Positions 8,548 to 15,819 of a DNA stretch of 33,218 bases are shown in pieces (positions within the stretch are counted from its first letter, which is position 1; every line of letters begins with the position of its first letter). Origin of the DNA: Dehalococcoidales bacterium. GTDB lineage: Bacteria; Chloroflexota; Dehalococcoidia; Dehalococcoidales; UBA2162. Position numbers and translations under genes: made by a program. The DNA lies in assembly GCA_016844285.1 (NCBI GenBank), contig JAENIS010000004.1, positions 1 through 33,218 on the forward strand. Reading direction: 5' to 3'. The notes beneath the pieces are model-generated. The model was not told where the DNA came from and did not search any database. It saw nothing but the letters and a program-made list of their open reading frames with translations.

Positions 8548-8709
8548 ATGGACGGAATCATGATAGTGGTTCTACTCATCGCAATCCCGGTCATCCTCTT
8601 CCCCGCGGCTTTCATCTGGTATATCAATATCGGCGGCATGATTCACGCTCTGCGTGAAGCGAAGGCACGCCAGAAGGAAGCTGCTCCGGCAACAGTGGCA
8701 ACCAAATAG
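8548..8709 (+). CDS. Small single-span membrane protein (53 aa), unknown function
   Basis: A short gene with a strong ribosome site: ATAAGGAGG ends about 8 bp before the ATG. The 53-residue product has one long hydrophobic segment at about residues 4-28 and then a charged, Ala/Lys/Glu-rich tail (REAKARQKEAA). I do not recognise the family. It begins a run of very small membrane-protein genes that extends to 11062, and the next gene in the same direction follows after a strong hairpin. Nothing in the sequence gives a biochemical function. Confidence 0.6.
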   Translation: MDGIMIVVLLIAIPVILFPAAFIWYINIGGMIHALREAKARQKEAAPATVATK

Positions 8710-8768
8710 GCAAGCACAAACGAAGGACGAAACGGGAAACGACCGCTCGATTAATGCACAACCATTCG

Positions 8769-8801
8769 CAGGGCTAGGCTCCAAGTAAGAGCCTGGCCCT
8801 G
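8769..8801 (+). terminator. Strong stem-loop between two small membrane-protein genes
   Basis: CAGGGCTAGGCTC (8769-8781) pairs with GAGCCTGGCCCTG (8789-8801) over 13 bp with one G-U pair and a 7-nt loop. There is no T-run after it. The next ribosome site begins about 12 bp downstream, so it could terminate, attenuate or stabilise the mRNA. Confidence 0.45.
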
Positions 8802-8826
8802 TCACAGCGGGAAAGGAGGCGATACT

Positions 8827-9057
8827 ATGAGGTTAATTACCATCATTATACCGGCTACTGTTACTGTGTTCCTGACTGCTTTGGCAGTACTCTCAGCTTT
8901 TTGGCTGACTGGACTTGTCCCGCCTGGAGAGTGGTCACAGCTGATTAAGGCATCCATTCTGGTATTCATCGTCGGTTCCACGCTGGTAGTAGTTGCCTGG
9001 TCAGCGTACTTCTCATATATCGTCAGAGTGGCTATCGAGAAACTAATATCCAAATAG
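8827..9057 (+). CDS. Small two-helix membrane protein (76 aa), unknown function
   Basis: A 76-residue protein with two predicted membrane segments, about 4-28 and 42-68, joined by a short loop (VPPGEWSQLIK). AAAGGAGG lies 7 bp before the ATG, so translation is well supported. I do not recognise the family and see no catalytic motif. It lies 117 bp after the 53-residue membrane protein gene, separated from it by a 13-bp hairpin, and converges on the PLDc_N-like gene. Confidence 0.65.
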   Translation: MRLITIIIPATVTVFLTALAVLSAFWLTGLVPPGEWSQLIKASILVFIVGSTLVVVAWSAYFSYIVRVAIEKLISK

Positions 9058-9131
9058 AGGAGGTGGGCTTCCACACACAGGTGTACCGCAATCGTGGCGC
9101 TGGCTTTGTGTTCCAACCATGGTCACTACCA

Positions 9132-9170
9132 CCAGGGCTGCCCAATCTGTCACATTCAGACAGCTCCTGG
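9132..9170. terminator. Imperfect hairpin between convergent small genes
   Basis: CCAGG and CCTGG flank an inner CTGTC (9147-9151)/GACAG (9159-9163) stem, and TTGTTTGCT follows on the plus strand. It could be a shared terminator of the two convergent small genes on either side. Confidence 0.3.
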
Positions 9171-9184
9171 TTGTTTGCTGGCTA

Positions 9185-9397
9185 TTATTCGTCGTCACTA
9201 CCGTAGAAAATCCTGGGGTGACACAACAAGTACAGCAGCGAACCAATGAAAGTGACAAGTAGTATCGCGACGACCCACGGCGCTTTTTTCCCTCCCAATA
9301 TTCGCTTTCTGTGCCCGATATCTTCCAACAACATTCCGGCGAGCACCAAATGGAGTATACCCGCCAGGATAATCAATAGTATCCGTTTGAACTCCAT
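9185..9397 (-). CDS. PLDc_N-domain-like small membrane protein
   Basis: A 70-residue protein with two membrane helices, about 4-25 and 39-59, separated by a basic stretch (HRKRILGGKK). The second helix ends in LLYLLCHPR. This pattern matches the phospholipase D nuclease N-terminal (PLDc_N) region, which often occurs as a free-standing small protein of unknown role. The nuclease domain itself is absent. The ATG follows AAGGTGACAAGG. It lies downstream of the PAS sensor on the same strand but 111 bp away. Confidence 0.65.
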   Translation of the reverse strand: MEFKRILLIILAGILHLVLAGMLLEDIGHRKRILGGKKAPWVVAILLVTFIGSLLYLLCHPRIFYGSDDE

Positions 9398-9508
9398 GTC
9401 CTTGTCACCTTGTCACTGTGCTTTGTTGATGCAATCCTAATCGGGAATGAACCACAAGACCGAAGAACATAGCCATAGCTCGTCACACGTAGGACTGTAT
9501 TTCCCGCT

Positions 9509-10294
9509 TCAGCCCGTGGAGTCCTGCGAATTTGCCCTGGCATTCTTACACTGAGTAGTGTTCGTGAATATGGTCAATTGGCAGACGATACCATCAGTAT
9601 CTCTATACGGTGAAGCTAAGACTTCGTATGTTCTACCATCAGGAAGACTGTATTCCCACCTCTCGATTTTGCCAGCCAAGACACCTGGCAGTTTGCATGA
9701 TTGGCGGCAATGTTCATCAAATACCGGCAGACTTTCATAGCACGGTAAGCCAACAACCTCACCGAAGTCCCTTCTTGCCGCGGCATTCATGTACTTTATC
9801 CGATAATCTGGACCAACAACGAGGACTCCTTCCTGCATTCTCTCCAGTATTCCAAGCAGCTTATCTCTCTCTCCGGTTAGAAGAGTCTCAAGATGAGTTC
9901 GTCTTTTAAACTCTCGACGCACAATTGCAGTCAGGTAGCCCACGATACCGCCAATCAGGATGAAGGCTAACATCCTGGACAGTGCGTCAGGGAAGGTAGA
10001 TATGAAAAGCGCACGAGGCAGGAATGCCATCAGGGAGATGATGGTGATGATTACGGTTGCTTTCGTACCGAAGACATAGGCAGCATACATTATAGGGGCC
10101 AGAAACAATAGGCGGTGTACGTCATGCACACTGTAGAGAAATCGCCAGCGCAGGGCTTCCCAATGGGCAAATTCTACCAGCTCACCAAAATAGTAGAACA
10201 AGGTGAGTATCGCCCACAGCGAAAACAGAGTGTAAAAGCTAAAGGCATTAGGGCTTCTCAGTATACCAAAGAGTTTACGAATTCTGTCCAACAC
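9509..10294 (-). CDS. Membrane-anchored PAS-domain protein without kinase domain
   Basis: The N-terminal half has about four to five hydrophobic helices, as in membrane-embedded sensor modules. A basic linker (VRREFKRRTHLETLL) follows, then one PAS domain over roughly the last 110 residues (MQEGVLVVGPDYRIKYMNAA onwards). The protein ends shortly after the PAS core, so the histidine kinase or other output domain normally following this layout is missing. An open frame extends upstream to TTG 10399. However, AAAAGGA sits just before GTG 10294 and TTG 10291, and residues from there (LDRIRKLFGILRSP) look like a natural N-terminus. It may sense a ligand and signal through a partner, or be a truncated kinase gene. 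The PAS cysteines near CYESLP and EHCRQSCKLPG could bind metal. Confidence 0.7.
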   Translation of the reverse strand: MLDRIRKLFGILRSPNAFSFYTLFSLWAILTLFYYFGELVEFAHWEALRWRFLYSVHDVHRLLFLAPIMYAAYVFGTKATVIITIISLMAFLPRALFISTFPDALSRMLAFILIGGIVGYLTAIVRREFKRRTHLETLLTGERDKLLGILERMQEGVLVVGPDYRIKYMNAAARRDFGEVVGLPCYESLPVFDEHCRQSCKLPGVLAGKIERWEYSLPDGRTYEVLASPYRDTDGIVCQLTIFTNTTQCKNARANSQDSTG

Positions 10295-10422
10295 TTTTAT
10301 CCTTTTAGAGCCAATTATAAACCAGTCTGTAAGGTGCTTCAACAAAAGAAGCACCAAAAGTATACCGCGGGCTGCCATCAGAGAGAAGCAAGCCACCAAT
10401 AATTACCAGGAGGTAAGCATAA

Positions 10423-10602
10423 ATGCGCGGTTCAACGGACTTGCAGCAGGCAATATCTCGCACTTGGGACGGGAATCAACAGCACTTATGTACATCCAAT
10501 AACAGGTGCAATAGCGGATGTTCGTTTGCTGGATTGCCTGATATGATGAGACTGTGGATGGGAAGAAGAGGGGTAATCGCAGAAAAGGAGGTGCTCAAAT
10601 GA
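10423..10602 (+). CDS. Possible 59-aa ORF coupled to the next gene
   Basis: ATG 10423 is preceded by CCAGGAGGT at good spacing. The 59-codon frame runs to TGA 10600-10602, which overlaps the next gene's start as ATGA. The product is polar with three cysteines (Cys23, Cys29, Cys33) and no membrane segment. I recognise no family. The ribosome site and the coupling favour a real gene, but short length and unusual composition mean it could be a chance frame or leader peptide. Confidence 0.35.
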   Translation: MRGSTDLQQAISRTWDGNQQHLCTSNNRCNSGCSFAGLPDMMRLWMGRRGVIAEKEVLK

Positions 10603-11017
10603 AAGGAATGAGGAAGATAGCACGAGGCACTGGCAAGGTTTTCCTGGCGCTGCTCGGCGGGCTACTTATGCCGATACTTATCTGGGTGGCTCTCGGTGTG
10701 GCGATGAACAAGAAGCTACGTGAGAAAGAAGTCCGGCAAGCCGAGGTCCCAACCATCGGCGAGATTATGACGAAAGCTGGCCAGAGCATCAAACGGTAAA
10801 ACCATCGTCATACCAGCCTTAGAGGGGTAATCGCAGAGAAGGAGGTGCTCCAATGAAAGGAATGACGAAGATAGCACGAGGCACTGGCAAGGTTTTCCTG
10901 GCGTTGCTCGGCGGGATATTCATGCCGGTATGGATATGGGTAGCTCTGGGTGTGGCTATGAACAAGAAGCTACGTGAGAAAGAAGTCCGGCAAGCCGAGG
11001 TCCCAACCATCGGCGAG
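10568..11017 (+). repeat. Tandem duplication, period 254 bp
   Basis: Bases 10568-10763 and 10822-11017 are near-identical direct copies with few substitutions. They cover the ribosome site and most of the coding sequence of a small membrane protein. After GGCGAG the copies diverge abruptly: copy 1 continues ATTATGACG, copy 2 CCCTGGCG. That places one duplication boundary inside the coding region. Confidence 0.9.
10599..10799 (+). CDS. Small membrane protein, tandem copy 1 (66 aa)
   Basis: ATG 10599 follows AAAAGGAGGTG at ideal spacing. The product begins with a basic stretch (KGMRKIARGTGK), has one membrane helix at about 14-34, and ends in a charged tail (NKKLREKEVRQAE). I do not recognise the family. 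A near-identical gene lies exactly 254 bp downstream, and the duplication includes the ribosome site and about 30 bp upstream. The basic N-terminus and charged C-terminus suggest a single-span protein that may interact with another membrane component. Confidence 0.7.
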   Translation: MKGMRKIARGTGKVFLALLGGLLMPILIWVALGVAMNKKLREKEVRQAEVPTIGEIMTKAGQSIKR

Positions 11018-11062
11018 ACCCTGGCGCTAAACCATGTTTCAACACAGCATCAGAACCATTAG
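10853..11062 (+). CDS. Small membrane protein, tandem copy 2 (69 aa)
   Basis: Paralogue of the gene at 10599. The first 55 or so residues are almost the same, with changes clustered in the membrane helix (LLMPILI to IFMPVWI). The last residues are unrelated (ALNHVSTQHQNH) because the duplication boundary falls before the original end. AGAAGGAGGTG precedes the ATG. Conservation of the frame and of the ribosome site after divergence suggests both copies are translated. A strong hairpin 37 bp downstream probably ends the transcript. Confidence 0.68.
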   Translation: MKGMTKIARGTGKVFLALLGGIFMPVWIWVALGVAMNKKLREKEVRQAEVPTIGETLALNHVSTQHQNH

Positions 11063-11099
11063 CCTCTGAATCTTTTAGACCTTACGTAAGCAGTTTACG

Positions 11100-11133
11100 G
11101 CAGAGGGGCTGGATAGACATCCAGCCCCTCTGC
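11100..11133 (+). terminator. 15-bp perfect hairpin after the tandem small genes
   Basis: GCAGAGGGGCTGGAT (11100-11114) and ATCCAGCCCCTCTGC (11119-11133) form a perfect stem with the loop AGAC. The following TATTCGC is not a T-run, so it may act as a terminator with a weak U-tract or as an mRNA-protecting stem. Confidence 0.6.
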
Positions 11134-11249
11134 TATTCGCAGGAGCGGACTGTGCCCAGGTCGGCTTGCCAGTTAGTGTGAGACCTTCTTCGAAGGCCAC
11201 AAGACATCTTAAAGTTAAGTCACTTTTCAAGCAAAAGTTCAGTGTTAGG

Positions 11250-11278
11250 GATACAGTTATCGAAACACATGCTATAAT
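11250..11278 (+). promoter_or_regulatory. Promoter for the PAP2-lipid kinase pair
   Basis: GATACA (11250-11255) lies 17 bp from a perfect TATAAT (11273-11278). The downstream start is at 11317, giving a leader of about 32 nt that carries AAGGAAG. Apart from this promoter and the hairpin at 11100-11133 I see nothing in the 11063-11316 gap. Confidence 0.45.
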
Positions 11279-11316
11279 TCATATCATCATAGAAACCATG
11301 TTAAGGAAGTTTCCTC

Positions 11317-12027
11317 TTGCCGCTTCATCCCTGGGCTGAGTATCCACACAAAAATATCGAATCGTCGTATTCTCCTTATCTATCTTTACTAAGAAAAGTG
11401 CAGAAGAACACCAAACACAAGCTTTTAGTTGGGTTTCTGGCGTTTCTGGCGTTAACCGTCTCGATTTACGCCCGGTTCGCAGCGCAGTTTCCTGGCGATT
11501 TGTACCTGACGCTTCGTTTACAGGCTCTGGATAATCTTTTCTTGCTCTCGCTGACGCAGTGGGTTTCTTTGATATTTGGGGACTGGTATTCAGTGCTGGT
11601 GGTTGTTGTCATCGGTATCCTTGTTTGGTGGCGTATAGGCATGTTGGAGGCTATCCTAATCTCGGTCGCAGGATTGCTCACGCTTGTAGCCACAGCTTTG
11701 AAACTAGCTATCAAGCGGCCGCGGCCTTCGGCGGACCTGGTTCAAGTCTTATCCCATGAGCAAGGTAATGGATTCCCCAGTGGCCATGCCTTCTTCGCTA
11801 TTCTCATATTGGGTCTCCTGGCTTACTTTGTTTTCATCAACGTGAAGAATCACACCCTGCGAATGGTGTTTCTGGTAGGTTTGATAACCTTAATTCTTTT
11901 GGTCGGCACTTCCAGGGTTTATCTGGGAGTCCACTGGCCCAGTGATGTCATCGGAGGCTATCTTATTGGCGGAGCCTTATTAAGTGTGCTAATCTGGTTA
12001 CACCAGGCCTGGATTGACAGACATTGA
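11317..12027 (+). CDS. PAP2-family membrane phosphatase
   Basis: A 236-residue integral membrane protein of the PAP2 (lipid phosphatase) family. The three catalytic motifs are intact: KX6RP at Lys129-Pro137 (KLAIKRPRP), PSGH at 154-157, and SRX5HX3D at Ser199-Asp210 with catalytic His206. About six hydrophobic helices surround them. Such enzymes remove phosphate from phosphatidic acid, phosphatidylglycerol phosphate or undecaprenyl pyrophosphate, and the sequence does not decide which. The start is TTG 11317 after AAGGAAG. The lipid-kinase gene follows after 50 bp, which suggests a shared role in phospholipid or isoprenoid-carrier turnover. Confidence 0.9.
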   Translation: MPLHPWAEYPHKNIESSYSPYLSLLRKVQKNTKHKLLVGFLAFLALTVSIYARFAAQFPGDLYLTLRLQALDNLFLLSLTQWVSLIFGDWYSVLVVVVIGILVWWRIGMLEAILISVAGLLTLVATALKLAIKRPRPSADLVQVLSHEQGNGFPSGHAFFAILILGLLAYFVFINVKNHTLRMVFLVGLITLILLVGTSRVYLGVHWPSDVIGGYLIGGALLSVLIWLHQAWIDRH

Positions 12028-12077
12028 GCCGGGGAGATAGGATTCCATAGACAAGGTGAGAGCAAAATGAGGATTCG

Positions 12078-13076
12078 ATGCAGACCGAATTAATCTATAA
12101 TCCCTACGCAGGACAGGTAGTTGTCAGGCATGAAATCGAAGAGGCAGTCGCTTTTTTGAGTCGGTACGGGTGGAATGTCGTTTGCCGAGAGACCACTGAA
12201 CCGAAAGAGGCAACAGAACTTGCCCGTCAAGCCGTCCTGAGAGGGGCAAAGGTCGTTATTGCTGCTGGTGGCGATGGTACCGTAAATGAGGTAGCTAATG
12301 GATTATTACACACCGATGTAGCACTGGGAGTGCTTCCTGTCGGGACGAACAATTCGTGGGCTTTGCAGATGGGTATACCGGCATTGAATCCATGGTCACC
12401 GGGAACGAGCGTAGTTAAGCTGGTTGCGGAACTGGAGGAGCGAATTACACGCCCGTCAACCTCTAATTATTACCGCACAGTAATATTAAAGGCTGCTCAA
12501 GTATTAATAGAAGGACACACTGTGGCAGTGGATATGGGTGAAGTCTCCGGTCGTTACTTCCTGATGTGGGCGGGTATTGGCCTGGATGCAGCGATTTTAG
12601 AGAACATTTCACCGAAAGAGAAGAAGACGTTGGGTTCTTGGGCATATCTGTTCACGACAATTGGGACAATAGGTCGAGGCTCTAGCACAGACGTTCAGCT
12701 CATTTTGGACGGAAAGGTGATAAAGGTCAGCACGCAGGAAATTATTGTCAGCAATATTCAGCTTTATGGAGGAATGTTGGCAATTGGAGCCAAAGCGCGT
12801 GTCAACGATGCCAAGTTAGATGTATGTATTTTTAAAGGAGATAGTTTCTTTGACTTTATCCAGCACGCTCTCAAGGTGCTCTCGCATCAACATCTCGGAG
12901 ACTCGAAGATAGAGTACTACCAATGCAGTGAAATAGTGGTCGAGTCGGCCTATGCTATGCCGGTACACCTGGACGGAGAGCCTTTTACGAAAACCCCTGT
13001 CACGATTCGCACCGTACCTTCAGCACTGAACGTCATCGTGCCGAAAAAAGCACCAGAAAATCTATTTAACCGGTAA
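12078..13076 (+). CDS. Diacylglycerol kinase catalytic-domain (YegS/DgkB-like) lipid kinase
   Basis: A 332-residue cytoplasmic kinase of the DAGK catalytic family. The nucleotide-binding GGDGTVNEV lies at 64-72 and is followed by GVLPVGTNNSWALQMGIP, which replaces the more usual GTGNDFAR. The C-terminal half fits the beta-sandwich substrate domain (MWAGIGLDA, DGEPF near the end). The likely reaction is ATP-dependent phosphorylation of diacylglycerol or a related lipid. An apparent insertion after residue 100 (SPGTSVVKLVAEL) is longer than in YegS. It is encoded 50 bp after the PAP2 phosphatase, so the two may form a phosphorylation/dephosphorylation pair. Confidence 0.88.
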   Translation: MQTELIYNPYAGQVVVRHEIEEAVAFLSRYGWNVVCRETTEPKEATELARQAVLRGAKVVIAAGGDGTVNEVANGLLHTDVALGVLPVGTNNSWALQMGIPALNPWSPGTSVVKLVAELEERITRPSTSNYYRTVILKAAQVLIEGHTVAVDMGEVSGRYFLMWAGIGLDAAILENISPKEKKTLGSWAYLFTTIGTIGRGSSTDVQLILDGKVIKVSTQEIIVSNIQLYGGMLAIGAKARVNDAKLDVCIFKGDSFFDFIQHALKVLSHQHLGDSKIEYYQCSEIVVESAYAMPVHLDGEPFTKTPVTIRTVPSALNVIVPKKAPENLFNR

Positions 13077-13134
13077 TCCACTACGCTACCCATAACTGAC
13101 GTAGAGATTCGTGGTACCATTCCGCCAGATATAC

Positions 13135-14262
13135 TTACCATTGCACAAACATCGGCATGACGACGTGGATGTAGTTATCGCCCCCGACCGGACGGATGAC
13201 ACCGGGGCTGGAAGGGCTGGTTGTCTCCAGAGCCACCTTTGGCTCACGAAGCACACCGAGCACATCAATCAAATATTTGCCATTAAAGGCAACCTTGGCC
13301 TCTTCGCCCTCAACCACCGCATCAATCTCACCAACATTCTCACCAATTTCTTCCGAGCGGGCAGAGGCAGTTACCTTACCCGGAGTTAGCTCCGTACCCG
13401 GGGTTATCACCAGACGAACAATGCCACTACCATCACGGGCGAAGATAGCCGCCGTCTTGATTGCTCTCAGGAATTCAGCAATATCAACTACCGCCCGGGT
13501 CTTATAGCCCTGGGGAATAAGCTGGGCATATTGGGGAAAGGCGCCCTGAACAAGCTGGGAGACCAGCTCAGTATCCTTCAAGCGAAAGATAGCTTGACTC
13601 TTGTTAGTATTTACGGTTATGTCAACATCCTCGTCACCCATCAGCCGATTCAGCTCCGCCAGGGTTCGAGATGGGATAATAACCTCCGCCTTCTGCGTAA
13701 CCGGGGTGGATAAAGGTAATTTATGCACGGCTAGCCTGAAGCCATCCGCCGCCGCCAAAGTCAGCGAGTCATTATCGAACTGAGCATTAACGCCAGTAAG
13801 CACCGGACGAGATTCCTCTGAGGCAGCCGCAAAAACAACCTGGCTAATTCCTTTACGGAGAGCCTCAGCCTCAACCCTGGTGCTGATACCATCTTCAACC
13901 TTCGGTATCGGTGGGAAATCACTGGCATCAATCCCGCTGATGCGAGCTTCAAAGCGGGCACATTTCAACCCGATTACCTTGGTCCGGGGCGAAAGGTTAA
14001 TATCAATCCTGTCATTAGGCAATGAGCTAACAAATTCGGTGAGTAGCCGGGCAGGTACCGTAATGGCGCCTTCCTCCTCCACTTTGGCACCAATCCAGTA
14101 GCTAATCGCCATTTCCAGGTTGGTTGCCACCAGCTTAAGACGAGACTGGTCAGTGACCAGCAGTACATTATTGGTTATGGGCAGGGTTGTCCTGGTCGCC
14201 ACTGCTCTACCCACGATACCCAGCCCCCGGCTTAGATTCTCCTGAAGACACGATAACTTCAT
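13135..14262 (-). CDS. dnaN: DNA polymerase III beta subunit (sliding clamp)
   Basis: A 375-residue beta clamp of normal length, with three repeated clamp domains. The N-terminus MKLSCLQENLSRGLGIVGRA and the C-terminal GGDNYIHVVMPMFV (the family ends in a VMPMR-like motif) are characteristic. It forms the ring that tethers the replicative polymerase to DNA. The ATG follows GGGGGTG, and a good promoter lies 45-74 bp upstream. dnaA, recF and gyrB are not adjacent, so this is not the classic oriC cluster. The flanking genes run towards it on the left, and a MITE-like repeat fills the right side. Confidence 0.96.
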   Translation of the reverse strand: MKLSCLQENLSRGLGIVGRAVATRTTLPITNNVLLVTDQSRLKLVATNLEMAISYWIGAKVEEEGAITVPARLLTEFVSSLPNDRIDINLSPRTKVIGLKCARFEARISGIDASDFPPIPKVEDGISTRVEAEALRKGISQVVFAAASEESRPVLTGVNAQFDNDSLTLAAADGFRLAVHKLPLSTPVTQKAEVIIPSRTLAELNRLMGDEDVDITVNTNKSQAIFRLKDTELVSQLVQGAFPQYAQLIPQGYKTRAVVDIAEFLRAIKTAAIFARDGSGIVRLVITPGTELTPGKVTASARSEEIGENVGEIDAVVEGEEAKVAFNGKYLIDVLGVLREPKVALETTSPSSPGVIRPVGGDNYIHVVMPMFVQW

Positions 14263-14306
14263 AGCGCACCCCCAATATTGTTCACGGTGAAAACCTGTGG
14301 TGAGAT

Positions 14307-14336
14307 AGTATATCGCAAATAAGCAATCCTGCGCAA
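14307..14336 (-). promoter_or_regulatory. dnaN promoter
   Basis: On the minus strand TTGCGC (14331-14336) is separated by 18 bp from TATACT (14307-14312). The predicted start of transcription is about 38 nt before the dnaN ATG. Confidence 0.5.
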
Positions 14337-14378
14337 TACTGGAATTAACCGCTATTAAAGAACGGGGAAGGATGGTGC

Positions 14379-14578
14379 TAGTGTCGTGTCAGGTTAATCA
14401 CTGAACCAATTACTGCTGCATCCGACATTACGACTTATGGATGACCTCATCCCCTTTGTCCCCTTCTCCTCCTATGGAGAAGGGGAATTAGCGTTCGACT
14501 TAAACTCTCCGGTGAGTCAGAGCATCCCTCAATTATCATGAATTAGCAGCAGTAAACTGCTTATCTGATGCGACTCTA
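14379..14578. mobile_element. MITE-like element, copy 1 (degraded)
   Basis: A 200-bp non-coding element flanked by TA. The left end is TAGTGTCGTGTCAGG and the right end is CTGATGCGACTCTA, which are imperfect inverted repeats. The interior includes GACCTCATCCCC followed by CCCCTTCTCC..GGAGAAGGGG. The left end and interior match the right half of the element at 26365-26643. TA duplication is typical of IS630/Tc1-type transposases, which are not encoded here. It occupies most of the gap between dnaN and rdgB; I see nothing in the remaining bases to 14637. Confidence 0.65.
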
Positions 14579-14637
14579 GCCGAAATAGTTACCAGTCATC
14601 AAAAATACTTCTTGACCTTTGATGATAGCTCCAACCT

Positions 14638-15261
14638 TCACTGGCTAATCACGCTGAGGAAGTCGTGAAAGGGCGGCTTATTGAGCACCTCGGACACTTT
14701 ACTGGCCGCTTGCCCGCGATGACTGACCTGGTTTTTGATTTCCAGAGGTAATTCAGCCATCGTCTTGCCAAACTCAGGAAGATAAAAGAGCGGGTCATAG
14801 CCAAAGCCACGCTCGCCCTTCGGCTCCAGGGTGATAAAACCGTGGCACTCACCGGAGCAAAGCTCCACTTTTCCCCCGGGTAGCGCCAGGGCGATAACGC
14901 AACGGAAACGGGCGGAGCGTTTGGGCCATGGTACATCCCTCAGCCGTGAGAATAAGTAGTTTATCCTGTCCTCATCTGAGGCACCTTCACCGGCATAACG
15001 GGCGGAGATAGGCCCCGGCTCACCACCCAGCGCATCCACCTCCAGACCGGAATCGTCCGCCAGAGTGACCAGGCCGCTCTCAGCAGCGAAGGCAGTTGCC
15101 TTTAAGGTGGCGTTTTCTTCCAGGCTTTGCCCCACCTCGGCGACAATAGTCTTAATACCTACCTCAGCCAGAGTAACTAAGGTCAGGGGTATATTCTTCA
15201 GGAGGCTCCGATACTCGCCAACCTTACCTTGATTGTTTGTCCCGAGGAGAAGCTTACCCAT
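14638..15261 (-). CDS. rdgB: XTP/dITP diphosphatase (RdgB/HAM1 family)
   Basis: A 207-residue house-cleaning nucleotide pyrophosphatase that hydrolyses dITP, XTP and ITP to monophosphates. Signatures are GTNNQGK (7-13), SLEENA (46-51), ADDSGLEVDAL (68-78, metal-binding aspartates), the FGYDPLF substrate loop and SHRGQA near the C-terminus. The length is typical. It lies 12 bp downstream of the GYD-domain gene on the same strand and presumably shares its promoter. Its own ribosome site is weak, so coupling to the upstream gene is likely. Confidence 0.95.
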   Translation of the reverse strand: MGKLLLGTNNQGKVGEYRSLLKNIPLTLVTLAEVGIKTIVAEVGQSLEENATLKATAFAAESGLVTLADDSGLEVDALGGEPGPISARYAGEGASDEDRINYLFSRLRDVPWPKRSARFRCVIALALPGGKVELCSGECHGFITLEPKGERGFGYDPLFYLPEFGKTMAELPLEIKNQVSHRGQAASKVSEVLNKPPFHDFLSVISQ

Positions 15262-15273
15262 GAAATTTCGAGG

Positions 15274-15549
15274 CTATTTACCCATCTCGTCAATAGTCAT
15301 CGCAGCCATGGTCAGTGTCTGAAGCGTACCTCTTGCCCCCAGCTCCAAAGCTACTTTGGCAATCGTCTTGTTGTCCTTAGCCTCCAGGATGTTGACGAAA
15401 TCGTAAGGGCCAAGAAGGGCATACTGAGCCAGTATTTTTACGCCCATGGTCTCGACTTCTTTATTGACCTCTTTGATTCTCTGGGGATTAGCCTTTATTG
15501 TCTTCCTACCCTCATCCGTCAAGCTAGTCAGCATAACGTAAATCGCCAT
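15274..15549 (-). CDS. GYD-domain protein
   Basis: A 91-residue protein of the GYD family, a small ferredoxin-like alpha/beta fold of unknown function. It begins MAIYVMLTSLTDEGRKTIK and has the conserved core YALLGPYDFVNILEA, with the GPYD step that corresponds to the family name. AGGAGGTGG precedes the ATG. It is the first gene of a two-gene unit with rdgB, under a near-consensus promoter. Members are thought to be oligomeric sensors or dimerisation modules, but no activity is established. Confidence 0.88.
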   Translation of the reverse strand: MAIYVMLTSLTDEGRKTIKANPQRIKEVNKEVETMGVKILAQYALLGPYDFVNILEAKDNKTIAKVALELGARGTLQTLTMAAMTIDEMGK

Positions 15550-15580
15550 TTGTCCACCTCCTCGTCAGTACTGTAGCGCT

Positions 15581-15609
15581 ATAATATCTTCACCCTACCT
15601 TGATGTCAA
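15581..15609 (-). promoter_or_regulatory. Promoter for the GYD-rdgB operon
   Basis: On the minus strand TTGACA (15604-15609) and TATTAT (15581-15586) are separated by 17 bp, a near-consensus sigma70-type promoter. Transcription should start about 25 nt before the GYD gene. Confidence 0.75.
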
Positions 15610-15625
15610 GTAACTCAACCAAGAT

Positions 15626-15817
15626 TATTTTAGTAACCTCACCCCATTAATCCCCTTCTCCTTTCAGGAGAGGGGGAAATAGAGAAAGAGAGGCTTCGCC
15701 CCCCTTAAACCCATTGAGCTATCGGAGAGTCAAAAAGGGGCTTCGCTTCTCTTAATATAAAATTACCCCTTTCCCTTGATAAGGGAAAGGGGTAATGAGA
15801 CAGATTGCTAAACGACC
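15626..15817. repeat. C-rich/G-rich palindromic repeat, compound
   Basis: Begins ATTTTAGTAACCTCACCCC, then CCCCTTCTCCTTTCAGGAGAGGGG, a GGCTTCGCC hairpin, a second AAGGGGCTTCGCTTCTC unit and finally TTACCCCTTTCCC..GGGAAAGGGGTAA. It fills the space between the GYD promoter and the 3' end of the FBP aldolase/phosphatase gene. Confidence 0.75.
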
Positions 15818-15819
15818 TC

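Noticed and set aside
9119..9262. 47-codon plus-strand ORF with a hydrophobic centre
   Set aside because: No ribosome site, and it overlaps the better supported PLDc_N-like gene on the other strand.
13135..14640. Replication origin next to dnaN
   Set aside because: No dnaA gene or cluster of DnaA boxes is visible; the flanking space is a MITE-like repeat.
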